From the NCBI GenBank assembly GCA_011317545.1, contig WUJK01000010.1, positions 2,046,001 to 2,110,000 of the forward strand: a stretch of 64,000 nucleotides of DNA. The letters are read 5' to 3'. Shown piece after piece: positions 24,225 to 36,022 of the stretch (positions within the stretch are counted from its first letter, which is position 1; every line of letters begins with the position of its first letter). This DNA is from Coniella vitis. Lineage: Eukaryota; Ascomycota; Sordariomycetes; Diaporthales; Schizoparmaceae. The notes below the pieces were generated by a model. That model was not told the DNA's origin. It saw only the letters and a program-made list of their open reading frames with translations, and made no database searches. Made by a program: the position numbers and the translations under genes.

Positions 24225-26280
24225 TTACAGCTGCGCTGGGCCGCGCACCGCGCCTGTTTCTACAGACTTCAAGTCCAGGATCTCCTGGATAACGCTGATG
24301 TCCCCCTTCTGCTTCTCGGCCTTGACCTCCTTTCCGCGGAGAACGTCCAGCAATTGCAGACGAGTGAGCGCCATGTACAGATCCGGCTCGCTCTCTGCTG
24401 TCGACCCAGCCTTGACGAGACGCGGCGTCAAAACACCGTTGCTCAAAATCAGCCTCCACTTCTCGCCGTTATCCGTAATGTCAAAGTCCACAGCCAGATG
24501 CTTGGTAGCTGCCCTCTCCCCATCCAGCTGGACTCCCAGAATGGCAAACCACTGCCCGACACTGAGTTGCGGGCCCAACGAGCTCTTGCCGCCAGCCAAC
24601 ATGCCCGTGTCCTTGCCCGTGCGCAGCACCTGGGCACCCGTCAGGTAAAAGTTGCGCCAGACGGCGTTCTCGGCGCCAAAGCCCAGCTTCTCGTAGGCGT
24701 TGGCGAGGAGCGTCTTGGGCCGGGCCTCGTGCGGGTAGGCTGCGACGGCGTGGGCGAGCAGTGTGGCGGCAAAGCGGTTGTCGTCCTTGGCGATGAAGAG
24801 CTCGGCCTTGTCGCAGAGCGGGTCGACGCCGCCCATGCACTCGACGTAGCGGAGACCCTCCTCGACCGGCGGGTATTGCCATAGATGGGCTGGGTTTCCG
24901 TCGAACCAGGTCATGTACTTTTGGTAGATGCCCTAGTCATATGGTTTAGACGACGCCGAAGGTTCTCGGAGAGCAGAAAGGTAGTTGGGGGGGGCGGTCG
25001 ACGCACCTTGACGTTGTGGCTCACTGATCCGTAGTAACCTTGGCAGTGCCAAGCAGTAGCAATGGCCGGTGGCATCTTGATGCGTTCTGCAATTTCAATG
25101 CCGGTCAAGCCTGGCACATCACACACACACATACACACACCGAATCTGCATGCCAAGCATCTCGAAGCACGCTGGGCCTCCTCTGGGCTGTGGTCACTTA
25201 CCCAGATTCATCATGCGGACCGTCTGGTCATGCAAGTAGCCATACATGTCTCTCTGTTCCGACAGACGCTTGATGAGCTCTGCGTTGCCCCAGGTAGGCC
25301 AGTTGTGGCTCCCAAAGACCACCACGGCGTCGCTACAGTACAGCATAATAGCCTCATCGAGGTAAGTAGACCATGCCTTGGCGTCCCGTACTTGAGCGCC
25401 GCGAAGAGTGACCTGTATAGTATGATGTCAGAACCACGCGCAAGGCAACCAAGGACGCGTTTATCATGGGAATGCTCACAATGTTATGCATACAATTTGT
25501 CGCTGTTTCGGGTATGCACAAGGCCTTGAAGTCGGGAAAGTAAAAGTTGACTTCTGCCGGTGCCTCGGTGCCGGGCACCATCTGGAAGACGATGCGCACA
25601 CCATCAATAACATGCTCTTCGCCCGTCTTTTGCACAAGAATCGTCGGCGGTATCAGGGACGTGGTGCCCGTGCTGGATGCCATGCCCAAGCCGACGCCAA
25701 TCTGGCCCGTGGGCCCACGAGGCAGCGCGTTTCCATACATAAAGACGCCCCGCCGCCGCATGGCAGGACCAGCCAGCACGCTCTCGCTCACGACAGCTTC
25801 GAGGAAGCCTTCTGGGGCGATGATCGGCACTTTGGTGTCTGCTGGAACCACACCCCCAGCGCCCATGTAGTGGTCGCCATGGGAATGCGAGTAGATCAGA
25901 CCCGTCACGGGCCGGTCGGAGTTGCGGTGGGCGCGGTACAGGCTTAGTGCTGCTGCTGCGCACTCGTGCGAGATCAGAGGGTCGACGATGACGATGCCTT
26001 GCTTGCCCTCGACAATGGTCATGTTGGACAGGTCCACGGCGCGGACTTGGTAGATGCCTGGCACCAGCTCAAACAAGCCCTGCTTCGAGTTTAGCTGGCC
26101 CTGGCGCCAGAGCTTTGGGTTGGCCGTTGGCGGGCACTCGTCCTCAATGAATGCATATTCGTCGCAGTCGTAGACCTTTTTGCCCTCGGCGGTGGTGATG
26201 AGGCCTGGTTCCAGCCTGGCGATGAAGCCTCTGGTGGCGTCCTCGTAGTCCTGCCGGTCTTCAAAGGATGGCTCGCTCAT
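24225..26280 (-). CDS. BDS1: alkyl/aryl sulfatase, Bds1/SdsA-type metallo-beta-lactamase fold
   Basis: Exons 26280-25480, 25412-25202, 25110-25007 and 24932-24225 encode 607 residues. The enzyme family hydrolyses sulfate esters such as dodecyl sulfate, releasing sulfate. The N-terminal lactamase domain has the zinc motif HSHGDH at 132-137 and a downstream AEVNFYFP...CIPETAT segment supplying the acidic ligands. A helical dimerisation part follows, then an SCP2-like C-terminal domain (about 480-607) thought to bind the alkyl chain. No signal peptide was seen, so it is probably intracellular. Introns are 67, 91 and 74 nt; the second carries a GT-repeat next to its acceptor. The start is the first ATG in frame. 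Yeast BDS1 is considered bacterial in origin (known). It is divergent from a symporter-type permease 1.2 kb away, which suggests co-use in sulfur scavenging (inference). Confidence 0.93.
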
Positions 26281-27504
26281 TCTTGCTATGTGTGGCTGAC
26301 TGACTGGTCCTTGGCCGGGTATGTGGCGACGTCTGAGCAAGCGAGAATGAATTTTCAGGTGGAAATAGTCTGGGGTAAATCGCAATGTTGCTATTGGCGT
26401 CGTCTAGGGTTTGGAGGCTCTCAGACAAGCTCGAATGCCCAGCCAGACTTACGAACCGCGTCGCTTAGTTACGCGCTATGCACGTACATTTTGCTCCGAG
26501 CGGTGATCCACAGGGGGGAAACACCCGTGTGTCCATCCTCCTCCTCCTTGAATAGAATTACTTCCACGTTCCAGACCAGCACGTGGATACCTGTCTCTCG
26601 CCGACTGAGAATCGAATTGGACAACGACGCCCTGCCACGCGGCCTTCGCTCGCAAGTGCATGACTCCTCCTCGGTGATGGATCGTGGTTCATTCCGAGAA
26701 GAGTGGATCGCAAGCGCCAACTCCACGACGCCGGCTGCGACTCAATAGAGAACGCTGTACATATGACAGTACAGATATTTCTGTACGACCCAAAGCGAGC
26801 TATGTGCTGTGCAACTACAATGTTCGGCTTTGCGGACGGATGCTGGGCAGGGCTGCGGATATCTGAAGCCAATCTAAAGCCGCCATTGCTATAGCGTGAT
26901 GCCGATAACAATGTTGTCATCACCGGACCCTGCCGATAGCCCTGCCGCACCGCTCCAGCCCAACCTCACCGCAGCAGCTCTGGCAGAGCACCGGGGCGCT
27001 TGCTGTTCTCATCCGGCTCCGTTTATTGTGCCATTCCGTTGACGGCGCACGTTATTCAAGCCCCTATGTAAGTGGTCCGTGGAAACGAAAAAAAAACTCC
27101 ATTATGGACTGCAATGTACAGCCACATGTATCCTGGGCTGAGGAGATACTTGGCCGTTGTTCGTGGCGTGTCTAGGATGCCAGAAACTGGTCCAAGAGGC
27201 CAAGGTCATCGCCGTATTGGATCGGTAGTCGCAAGTAATCCGGTCGACACGGGCTACAATGACTGGGTCCAGACGGCTGCAGGCAGTGGACACCCGCAAG
27301 GTTGGGGGTTTCTCGTGTTTCTTCTTCTTCTTTTCTTCGATATGTTCACGTTGGTAGTGCTTTGACTCATATAACCAAAGCAATCAATATGTATGTGATA
27401 TAGGTCCCGTTTGTTTGTCGGTGTTCTGGCGAGCCTGCTTCCTGGTCCTTCTTCGTCGCCTTTGGGATCAATCCCCGACCCGTCCGCAAAGCCAGTCAGC
27501 CGTC
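26281..27504. promoter_or_regulatory. shared divergent promoter of alkylsulfatase and permease
   Basis: A 1.2-kb region between two start codons pointing apart. No other gene is seen. It contains the near-match to a sulfur-regulator site listed separately. Confidence 0.5.
26911..26920. promoter_or_regulatory. near-match to a CYS3/MetR-type bZIP site
   Basis: ATGTTGTCAT fits nine of ten positions of the Neurospora CYS3 consensus ATGRYRYCAT (from memory of the literature). It lies between the alkylsulfatase and permease starts. A single near-match in 1.2 kb can easily be chance. Confidence 0.2.
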
Positions 27505-29409
27505 ATGGATGTGTCTGAAGAGAAGTCAGCCGGGTCGGCCATTGACGAGCAGCCTGAGAAGCCATGCCTCGTTCCCTTGGACAGCGACGAAGTCTACGAT
27601 GTTGCGGAGCAGAGAAGGATCATCCACAAGGTCGACAGACGACTGTTGGTGATTCTCGGATTGATGCAGGCTGTGTCTTTCCTTGACAGAGCCAGCCTGG
27701 CCAATGCTGCCGTCAGTGGAATGACGAAGGATTTGAAGCTTTCAGTCGGCAAGAGATATGTACGTTGTCCTGGGTCAACAGCACCTTCACTCTGTTGATC
27801 GTCAAAGTCAAAGTATTTGAGTAGTGATAATTAACGACCCAAATCTGAACAATAGTCGATTGCCATCCTTCTCTTCTTCATCCCTTATGTCCTACTGCAG
27901 TTTCCCGCTGCAATCTTGGTCCGTAAGATTGGTCCTCGCATTTTCCTCTCGTCCATTGTCTTGGCTTGGGGGGTAGTCATGATGGTAGGTTCACTATAAT
28001 AACCATTTTATATGGCTGTAAACATTAACACTCTTCTGTTCTAGTGCTTGGGCTTTGTCCACGAGTGGACCGATCTGCTTCCTCTTCGAATCCTCCTAGG
28101 CGCCTTCGAGGCAGGATGCTACCCCAGCCAGTACTATCTCATCTCTTCATGGTACTCCAAGTGTATGTACTGCCTCCCTACCCTTCATTGTGTTTTTTCC
28201 GTTTCCTCGTGGCATAGAAGCTCATCTCGAGTGCCTTTTCTTTGCAGTTGATCTCTACACGCGAACCTCGGTCTTCTACCTCATTGGCGTTCTCGGATCA
28301 GCTCTAGGTGGTGTCTTGGGTCTTGCCTTCTCCGAAATGGGTTGCTTATCCAACATTACCGGCTGGCGATGGATCTTCATCATGGAGGGTATCCTTACAT
28401 GCCTGATTGGGCTGGCGGGCTTCATCTTTGTCGTCGATTTTCCCGAAAAGGCCCACAAAAGCTGGAACTTTCTCACCCAGGACGAGGCGGCCTTCATCAT
28501 TCGACGTATCAACCGCGACCGAGAAGATGCGGTCCCTGAACCCTTCAGCTTTGGCCGGATTCTGCGACCGGCGCTGGATGCCAAAATTTGGGCTTTCGCT
28601 CTGACTTCCTTGTGAGCAAAATCTTCCTGGTATATGCAGTGTTGAGCTACTGCTAACGACGTGTGCCACATTATATAGCTGCACAACCGTCCAGGCATAT
28701 TCAGTTGGCTACTTCCTGCCCATTATCCTGGAAACCGAACTAGGATTCACCAGCGCGAGGGCGCAAGGCCTCAGCACGCCGCCCTACCTCATCGCCATGC
28801 TCCTCATGTACATTGAAAGCTGGGTCAGCGACAGGACGCAGCTGCGGTCCCCGGTGCTGTACTTCAACTCGGTCATTTGCATCGTCGGCCTCTGCCTGCT
28901 GGACTGGACGGCCATCCCGGGCGTGCAGTATTTTGGTGCTATCCTGGTGACTGCCGGATGCAGCTCCAGCTTGCCTACCATCATGGTCTTCCAGGCAAAT
29001 AACATCCGCGGTGCGTGGAAGCGAGCCTTCTCCAGCGCAAGCATGATTGGATTTGGTGGCTTGGGAGGTATTGCGGGCTCGCTCGTGTTTAGAACCCAGT
29101 AAGCCTCGATAGATCTCTGGGATGCCCAGCAGCAAGTCGAAAAGCATGATTACGCTAACTATGAGGATAGGGACGCGCCGAAGTACTTGCCTGGTATTGA
29201 GACCTGTCTTGTGTAAGTTCAAATTCCCTCTCTACTTCTACTACTTCGAAGGACCTAATGCTAAGTATGTCATGGATTCTTGCAGTGCCAATGGTGTCAT
29301 CATCATCGTAGCGACATTCTTGGTCTTACACTTTCACAGGCAGAACAAGAAGGCTGACGAGGGTAGAGCCATCCTGGAAGGCCTACCCGGTTTCCGATAT
29401 GTGCTATAA
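27505..29409 (+). CDS. MFS permease of the anion:cation symporter family (Dal5/Soa1/Tna1-like)
   Basis: Seven exons (27505-27759, 27856-27984, 28045-28162, 28248-28611, 28679-29098, 29171-29212, 29286-29409) encode 483 residues with about 12 membrane segments. Diagnostic features are the N-terminal VDRRLLVILGLMQAVSFLDR, the LGAFEAGCYPSQYYLISSWY helix, GWRWIFIMEGILT, and the C-terminal EGLPGFRYVL. These are typical of the allantoate permease/ACS group, which takes up organic anions such as allantoate, nicotinate, pantothenate and, for yeast Soa1, sulfonates and sulfate-type anions. Substrate cannot be read from sequence; the head-to-head alkylsulfatase makes sulfate esters or sulfonates a reasonable guess. 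All six introns are GT-AG and in phase. Exon 6 is only 42 nt. Located in the plasma membrane by family. Confidence 0.9.
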
Positions 29410-31235
29410 TGAAGCGCGGATAGAGGGAAAAACAGGGCTGGGAGAATTAGATAGTGCTGCGTACTAATTCAATCCATGAACTGAATGTATATCCTGCCTT
29501 TAATCTCAATGTCTTATGTTTTTGCTTGTAAAGCCAATCTACTTATATTGGCCTGCGATCAATGTCTTGTCTTTCTTCAAGGTCGCTCAGATAGGGATGA
29601 TACTCGAAATCCGACGGAGGGGCTAATATGCACCCAAGGTATATAATACTCGAGTCAAGTCATACCTACTTATGCTTGATCGACACTTGGTACGTGATTG
29701 AGTATTATATTATGATTGGGTGCAGCTATAAAAAGACACTCGCCTCGTTGTGCGTGGGTCAGACGGTTCAAGTAAGCTTAGAAAGCGAAAAGTCAGGCCG
29801 ATATGGAAATATCTCCATCACGGAATCGACAGAGAAGCGGAAGCGACGTTAACTTGCTGGGTGCCCAGCATAGTTGCTGTTTGCGCTCTCCAGAAGGAAG
29901 CTTTCATGCAAACAATGTTGTCAGCTGCAATTTCGTTCAATGTGTTTACCTATACATAGTAGTATATACGTATGGATACCTCTATACATTCATTACTCAA
30001 ATATAATGTCGTCGGATGTAGCCATCGGCCGAAAGCACTCTGGGAAAGGTCCAATGATCCACTGTTGGACGGCACATATCGGAAGACCTTCAAGCAGTAC
30101 CCATTTTCTTCTTCCGGACACTTGGCAGTGTGGATTTTATCACATTTGTACTGTAATAGTCTACATATTCTGACGGGTAAACATGTACAGGACCTCGTAA
30201 GTCCGAATTTCGAGGTTTGATTCCTGTATTCCGTGTATTCGTGCGCTGCGTAAGTATTACGATTGTTCTCTCCGGAATAGCGGATTTGCGAACTTGCGAT
30301 TTGTATCCGTCCAGCTATTTGGGCATACTATCTAACGAATTATATCCAAAGCGTGAACCGCTGGACCAAGCAAAAGTAAATTCACAAGTGTCGTGATACA
30401 TCAGCTACTTTACGATATTTATTCCCTCAAAGTACATAGTAATGTTGTACTAGTAGTGCCACTAAACTTGGGATTGATATTGCAACCTCGCAAGTTTCCT
30501 AAACCTTCCTGAACCATGAATCATAGTCGGGCTCTGAGTGGTGGCCATAAGATCTGTCAAAACGTTATCCTAGTCCGGCTGATGTTCGGAGCCCTTCCAC
30601 GCCGCGTGGGTCTCTTGGCCAAGATCATCGCAATCGAAGAGACAGACGCCCTTCAAAAGGCGTCTTTCAAGCTTGCATGTCAACGTTACACGCACCGGTG
30701 AGGCCGCGCACGCGGCCCATCTCTTGAGCGGATCTGCAAACGATAGCCACCTGTCATGTCTGCAAACTTTGGTAGTTTGACCCCCTTCGTTGGCAACCGA
30801 CATCGCATAGTGGCAGCATCACAGTCTTGGCAGACAGAATTTTTAGCCTGGGCAAGCCCACATTTGACAGCGACAAAACGGGCGAGCCCAGCCCCGGTTA
30901 TTCGGTTCTCTCTCCGAGGCCGATATTGATTGATTGATTGACTGATTGATAAGATTATACGTGGGGTCTCTTGCCAAGATCTGTGGCTCCTCGTATCCAC
31001 CCTACTACAGCCAGAACGGCCGTTATGTCCTTCTTGGGAGAGAATATGTTAAAATGCTCATATCTGGGCGGTGGCGTGGTGGAACTGCAAGTCTGCACTT
31101 TGCAATTGGAGGTTCGAGGGCGGAGGTATATTGTGGTTGGCGAATAGATCTTGTGAGGCTCTCCTGGCGGGCAGCATAAACAATCCTTCTTATAAGAACT
31201 ACGTTGAACCCTACGCGACCCCATCAGCTACGAGC
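29410..31235. other. AT-rich intergenic, no gene seen
   Basis: Two TACATAGT motifs (29953-29960, 30433-30440) and a GATT run are present. The segment 29450-30500 is AT-rich. Short open frames do not look coding. Confidence 0.6.
30926..30950. repeat. (GATT)n microsatellite
   Basis: About six GATT/GACT units. Confidence 0.85.
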
Positions 31236-33140
31236 ATGTGCAGACTTTCCAGGTTTTCTCGCTTTTCCACCCGGCCCATTATTGAAAAGATGCTTGAGAA
31301 GAGCAGTACACTACAGGAGGGCGTCACGGCCGTCGACTCCCAAAGCGATGGCGCCTACAGTCAAGATGTCGCTAGAAAAGATACTCGTAGCTCGAACATC
31401 CCATGGAGCATGAAGATCACCTCTGTTATTCTAATCAGCCTGCTCGGATTTGGTTCGCACTGGAGCACCGGTGTTACTGGTGCCATGAAGAGTACCTTGA
31501 AGAAGGTAAGTCTCCACGATTCAAACCATACTTGGGCTGCCTAAGCCAGTTGTGCGCAACGGTAGTGATCCGAATGTGCTGAACAGGATTTCGGCGTAGG
31601 GACTCGACATCAACAACACGCAATATGCTGTGCTTACAGCCAGCGAGGACTTTATGAAGACGGCGCTGATTCTTCTCACCGGCCCGATAACAGATCGAAT
31701 TGGAGGAGCTGGTTCGTTTGCCTCCAACACAAAACGAGCACATAAGGCTAGCTTCGCATGAAAACAACCATTAACTTGAGTCCATAATCAGGCGCAATGC
31801 TGTACGGTAATGCGATATACTCAGTCGGCGCCATCTTGATAGCAGCAGCAACACAGGTCAGAAGCTACAAGTTCATGATCTTTGGAACAATTGTCCAGTC
31901 ACTGGGTGACATTGCTACTCAGGTGGCCCAATACAAAATGTTCTCCTCTTGGTTTGCGCCTTCCAATGGCTTCGCATCGACCCTCGGCTTCGAGCTCGGC
32001 CTGGGAAAGATTGGTTCGTTTGTGGGTCAATCCACCGCCAACATCATTGCTACGAACTTGGGCGACTTTGCCTGGGTGTACTGGATGGCTGTTTTCATGA
32101 ACCTCTTCACCAATCTTGTCACTGTCGTGTTTTACTTCTTCAACAAGTGGGCCGAGAAGCGCTATGGCAACCTCACTGACCCGGCGACTGGCGAGAGGCT
32201 CACGGAAAGGAACAAGAAGTTTGAGTTTCAGAAGATGCTGTCCCTGCCATGGCCGCTCTGGCTCATTGTGCTCTACTCGCTCTTCCAGACATCGACAGCC
32301 AGCATCTTTTCGTCCAATGCCACGGAATTGGCCGAGGAGCGCTTCAGCGTGTCTGCCGTCACGGCGGGCTGGTATTCCGCTCTCTCGCAGTACATAGGCT
32401 TCTTCCTGGTGCCCATTCTCGGTATCTTTATTGATATTCTCGGCCATCGCCTGAGCGTCATGCTTGTCTGTGGACTGGGCATGCTGATTGCCATGTGTCT
32501 TGCTGCTTGGGGACCAACCGTTGGCGGCACGGCAGCCAGTTTCGGAGTCTATGCATTTGCCAGTAAGTGCTATCCTATGAGCCCAGGGTGGTCTAGCCAT
32601 TTTGCAGTCGCGGTGTTTCGGAGCACCCTGACCTTTTTGCTCTTTGCGTGTCATTCTAACCGCTCGATCCCTTTCTCCTTCGCAGTGTCTCTCGGACCAA
32701 CCACCATCATTGACTCTATCCGCACTTCCATGTGGTACCACGAAGTGTTTGGCACTGCTTACGCAGCCAAGATTGCCGTCAACGACAGCATGACCATCCT
32801 CTTGAGGATCATCACCGGCGTGATACAGGACGCGGACGACAACAGCTACCGTAGAGTAGTCGTTGTGTACGTCTTCCTCGCGGCGGGTTCCGTCCTGGTT
32901 GGCGCCCTCAATCTTGGTCTTGGCTACAGCAAGCCTGCCATCGGCCGGCTCCAGTGGACGAGGAAGGAGAGAATCCGAAAGGGGGAGCTCATTGAGGCAA
33001 TGAGACAGGAGTATGAGGATGGGAAGCGCGGGTACCGCCACCGGGTCATCAGCCTTACGTGCTTCGCTGCTGTCCTGGTCCTGATTCTGGGTGCTTGGGT
33101 GGCCTATTTCTGGGGCATTGTGACTGGACACAACTCTTAG
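31236..33140 (+). CDS. MFSD1-like major facilitator superfamily transporter
   Basis: Exons 31236-31505, 31600-31711, 31792-32562 and 32686-33140 give 535 residues. A second in-frame ATG at 31290 (better context, 517 residues) may be the true start. The order of motifs (LLGFGSHWSTGVTGAMKSTL, LDINNTQYAVLTAS, GPITDRIGG, ELGLGKIGSFVGQ, SLGPTTIIDSIRTSMW) fits the MFSD1-like group of fungal and animal MFS proteins, which in animals are lysosomal dipeptide uniporters. About 12 membrane segments; the last lies at the extreme C-terminus. The last intron (32563-32685) is 123 nt, divisible by three and free of stops, so retention would add 41 residues; its GTAAGT donor, CTAAC branch and CGCAG acceptor argue it is spliced. 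Substrate unknown. Confidence 0.85.
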
Positions 33141-34908
33141 TTAAGGGTAGTGGTCAAAGAAACGAGAGGTCTAGCAGCTGTGTGTAAGTTTATGCCGACA
33201 TATTGCTGTTGGGAGCGGAGACCACATGCCAGTGGATGATACCGCAGAAAGAATAGGACCTTTTAGAATCAAAAAAAACCATAGTATTTTCAGTTTCATC
33301 ATATGCAAATAAAGACAATATTCTCGCACACACACGCCGAGAATTAACACTAAGCAGTTGGCCATGAATGATATTTGCCTTTGCATCTGCTGAAAGGCTT
33401 TTGCCACTAGATCTTGAGTGAGTTTGGGTTGTTCCGCAGGGGCCATTCCGTATACAACTTGTCGGTGCTTCTTGAGTTAGAACAACTCGACATATTGCCT
33501 GTGTGCGTCTGGAATGGCGAATATTCCCGAGAAGTTGGGATGATATCCTTTTATGAGCCCACGTTGAAAGAGCGCATACACAGGCTCCCGCTCAACCATT
33601 GGCAGCTAGTATGACGAGAAGACTCGCTTTACCGCGTCCATCAAGTCCCAGAACTCAAGATAAAGCCACACTGGATCTGGGAACTTCGCACAACATCAGC
33701 CAACTGTCTATGTATCTGCGCTGCTTGCTTGCAGGCCGCAATCCTGTTGTGGTAAAGTTTCAATGGAATGGGGCTCTGGAAGATGGGACACTCTGTGGGT
33801 CGTGCGGGGTAGTGGGCAGAGGCCCCGGATGATGGGGCTTTAGCGCACTGCGGGCACTAACACGAGTCGTTCAGAGCATGGGCAGAGAGGCCTTGTCCCC
33901 CCCCGTCCCTGTAGGCCCTAAGTATATAGTATTCAGCTGCTTCAAGCCTTTTCAACTTATCATCCAGCCAAGATCTAGCGCCCGAGGCCTCAATTCCGGG
34001 CCAGCGTCTGGAGCGTCGACCGCAAGAGAAGCAGCCACGGTCCCTTCCAGACCACCCATGCACACGCGAGTACTTCCTGTTTTAGAGCGAAGTCTCATGC
34101 ATCTTTAGGCTCGCTAGTGCCTCAAGCAGTGCGAATGATTCGTTCTGGAAGCTTGAATCGCGTGCTATCCTGTTATCGGAGCGAGTCAGAACAACCAAGT
34201 GGAAAGCCCTCGTTGAGCTTTCTGAGGCCCAAAGAACATTGCAAATCGTGGCTTCGAAACTCTGGGGCTAGCTTAGAACCCGGCCGTTGCGGCTTGTTAC
34301 TGGACAGACGGGGGCGATTCTTGTGCTGCTGAGCTTGAAGGCTCGTTCAGCCAACAGTTGCCTATCACCGCGAGCGAGTGTGGCTTAGGACTGGGCTTTG
34401 AATTATTCCCATCGACAGCCGGGCCGGGGGCTTCTTTGTCCAGCAGTCCTAGTACCGTTGTACCTGTGCGTGTGGCCAGGAGATCGCTGCTCGTTCCCGG
34501 ATCGTCTTCTCCTGGCGTTGGCGGGCCGCACGCGGCTCATAGTCCAGCTGTCCAGCCACCCAAGCCACTCTGCAAGCCGCCAGCAACCGTGTTGGGGGAC
34601 GAATGACAGGGCAGAAGCAGGTTGGAACCAAGCACCGATAGCCGTGTCTTCTCGATCATTGGAGAGTTGGGGATAAATCGGACGACCCACCATTTCCTAT
34701 GCTGCAACAAGTGCAGCGGGAGCGCGCGTCGAGGCCACTCATTCCCCAGTGGTCACACCAGGCCTGCTTGCTCTAGCTATTTAATTGGCAGCGCGAATGG
34801 CATCATACTCTTGCAACGGGATAATCGACTAGTATAACAGCCAAACTCGCCCACAAGACCACACCTCAGCCTCCAGACAAGGCGCGGATTCGGATAGAGC
34901 ACGTGGGC
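33141..34908. other. intergenic, no gene seen
   Basis: About 1.8 kb upstream of the lactonase gene. Open frames on both strands are short and of random composition. Confidence 0.55.
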
Positions 34909-36022
34909 ATGTCGGCGCGTTTCGTTACGCATGATCACGAGGCTTTCGGGCGCATAACGGGGCCCGAGCCTGTGCTGGAATTGCTCCTCGAGGACAACAG
35001 CTACCCCTTTGCTCACGAAGCCGGCGTCTTCATCTCCTCGACTGACGAACTCATTGTCACGAGCAACCGTTTCTGCAACCCGGGCTCGGACCAGCAAAGA
35101 GTCCAGGTTTCCAAGGTGGTGCTAGGCGGCTCGGCACGAGGGCGTCCGACTGTCCGAGAAGAAATCGACTCTTCCAAGATTCCCGTAGGCAATGGCGGCG
35201 TCAACTACGGCCAGGGCAGCGTCCTGATTTGTGCTCAAGGGTCATTCGACCTGCCGAGCGGCCTCTATCTTATGGGAGCATATGCTCCCTACGCAGTCAC
35301 TCCCTTCCTTGTCGACTTTCACGGGCGCCCCTTCAATTCTGTCAACGATGTAGTGGTCCATAGTGACGGGTCCATATGGTTCACGGATCCTGCATATGGC
35401 TTTGAGCAGGGCTACCGACCCAGACCCACCATGCCTTGCCAGGTTTACCGCTACGACCCCCAAAGCAAGAGCATTCGTGCTGTTGCTGATGGCTTTGGCC
35501 ACCCCAATGGCATCTGCTTCTCACCCCAGGAAGATGTCGTCTATGTGACAGACACAGACCGCTACCACGGGTCTGGAACCTTGGACGACTCCAAGGCTTC
35601 AACCATGTAAGACGGGCCTACCCAGCTGAGCATTACCCGGATATCGGTCCTCTGGCGGTAGACTGCTAGAACTGTCTCTAGAGGGCGCGTGTGCTGACAT
35701 GCTGATACGGAGTAGATACGCCTTTGATATCACTATTCGCCATGGACAGCCCTTCTTGACGAACCGTCGTCTCTTCGCCTTCGCAGACGACGGGTTTCCC
35801 GACGGGATCAAGTGTGACATGGAAGGCAACGTGTATAGTGGTTGTGGGGATGGCGTCAATGTATGGTCACCTGGAGGTGTCCTTGTAGGCCGCATCGCTG
35901 TGGAAGGCGGTGTGGCAAACTTCTGCTTTGGCCGCCAGGGCGAGATGTTCTTGCTCAACGAGACCCGGTTGTGGAGAGCCCAGCTCGGCTCTCATGTCCG
36001 CGGCGCCCTCCTGGGGATCTGA
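34909..36022 (+). CDS. SMP-30/gluconolactonase-like lactonase
   Basis: Exons 34909-35606 and 35716-36022 (109-nt intron) encode 334 residues forming a predicted six-bladed beta-propeller of the SMP-30/gluconolactonase/LRE family. These calcium- or zinc-dependent enzymes open sugar lactones to the acids. The metal ligands expected for the family can be placed: E37 in HEAGVFIS, N146 in SVNDVVVHSDGSIWFTDPAYG, N200 in GHPNGICFSP and an aspartate in YVTDTDR (215 or 217). No signal peptide is seen, so a cytosolic enzyme is likely, unlike many secreted fungal gluconolactonases. The ATG at 34909 is used; the frame extends only to a GTG upstream. A sugar porter follows 1 kb downstream on the same strand, hinting at an aldonic or uronic sugar route (inference). 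Confidence 0.85.

Noticed and set aside
30200..30225. GGTTTGATTCC resembling a tRNA B box
   Set aside because: No matching A box, acceptor stem or cloverleaf in the preceding 70 bases.
31899..33131. 410-codon minus-strand open frame
   Set aside because: Shadow of the MFSD1-like gene on the other strand, with no motif of its own.
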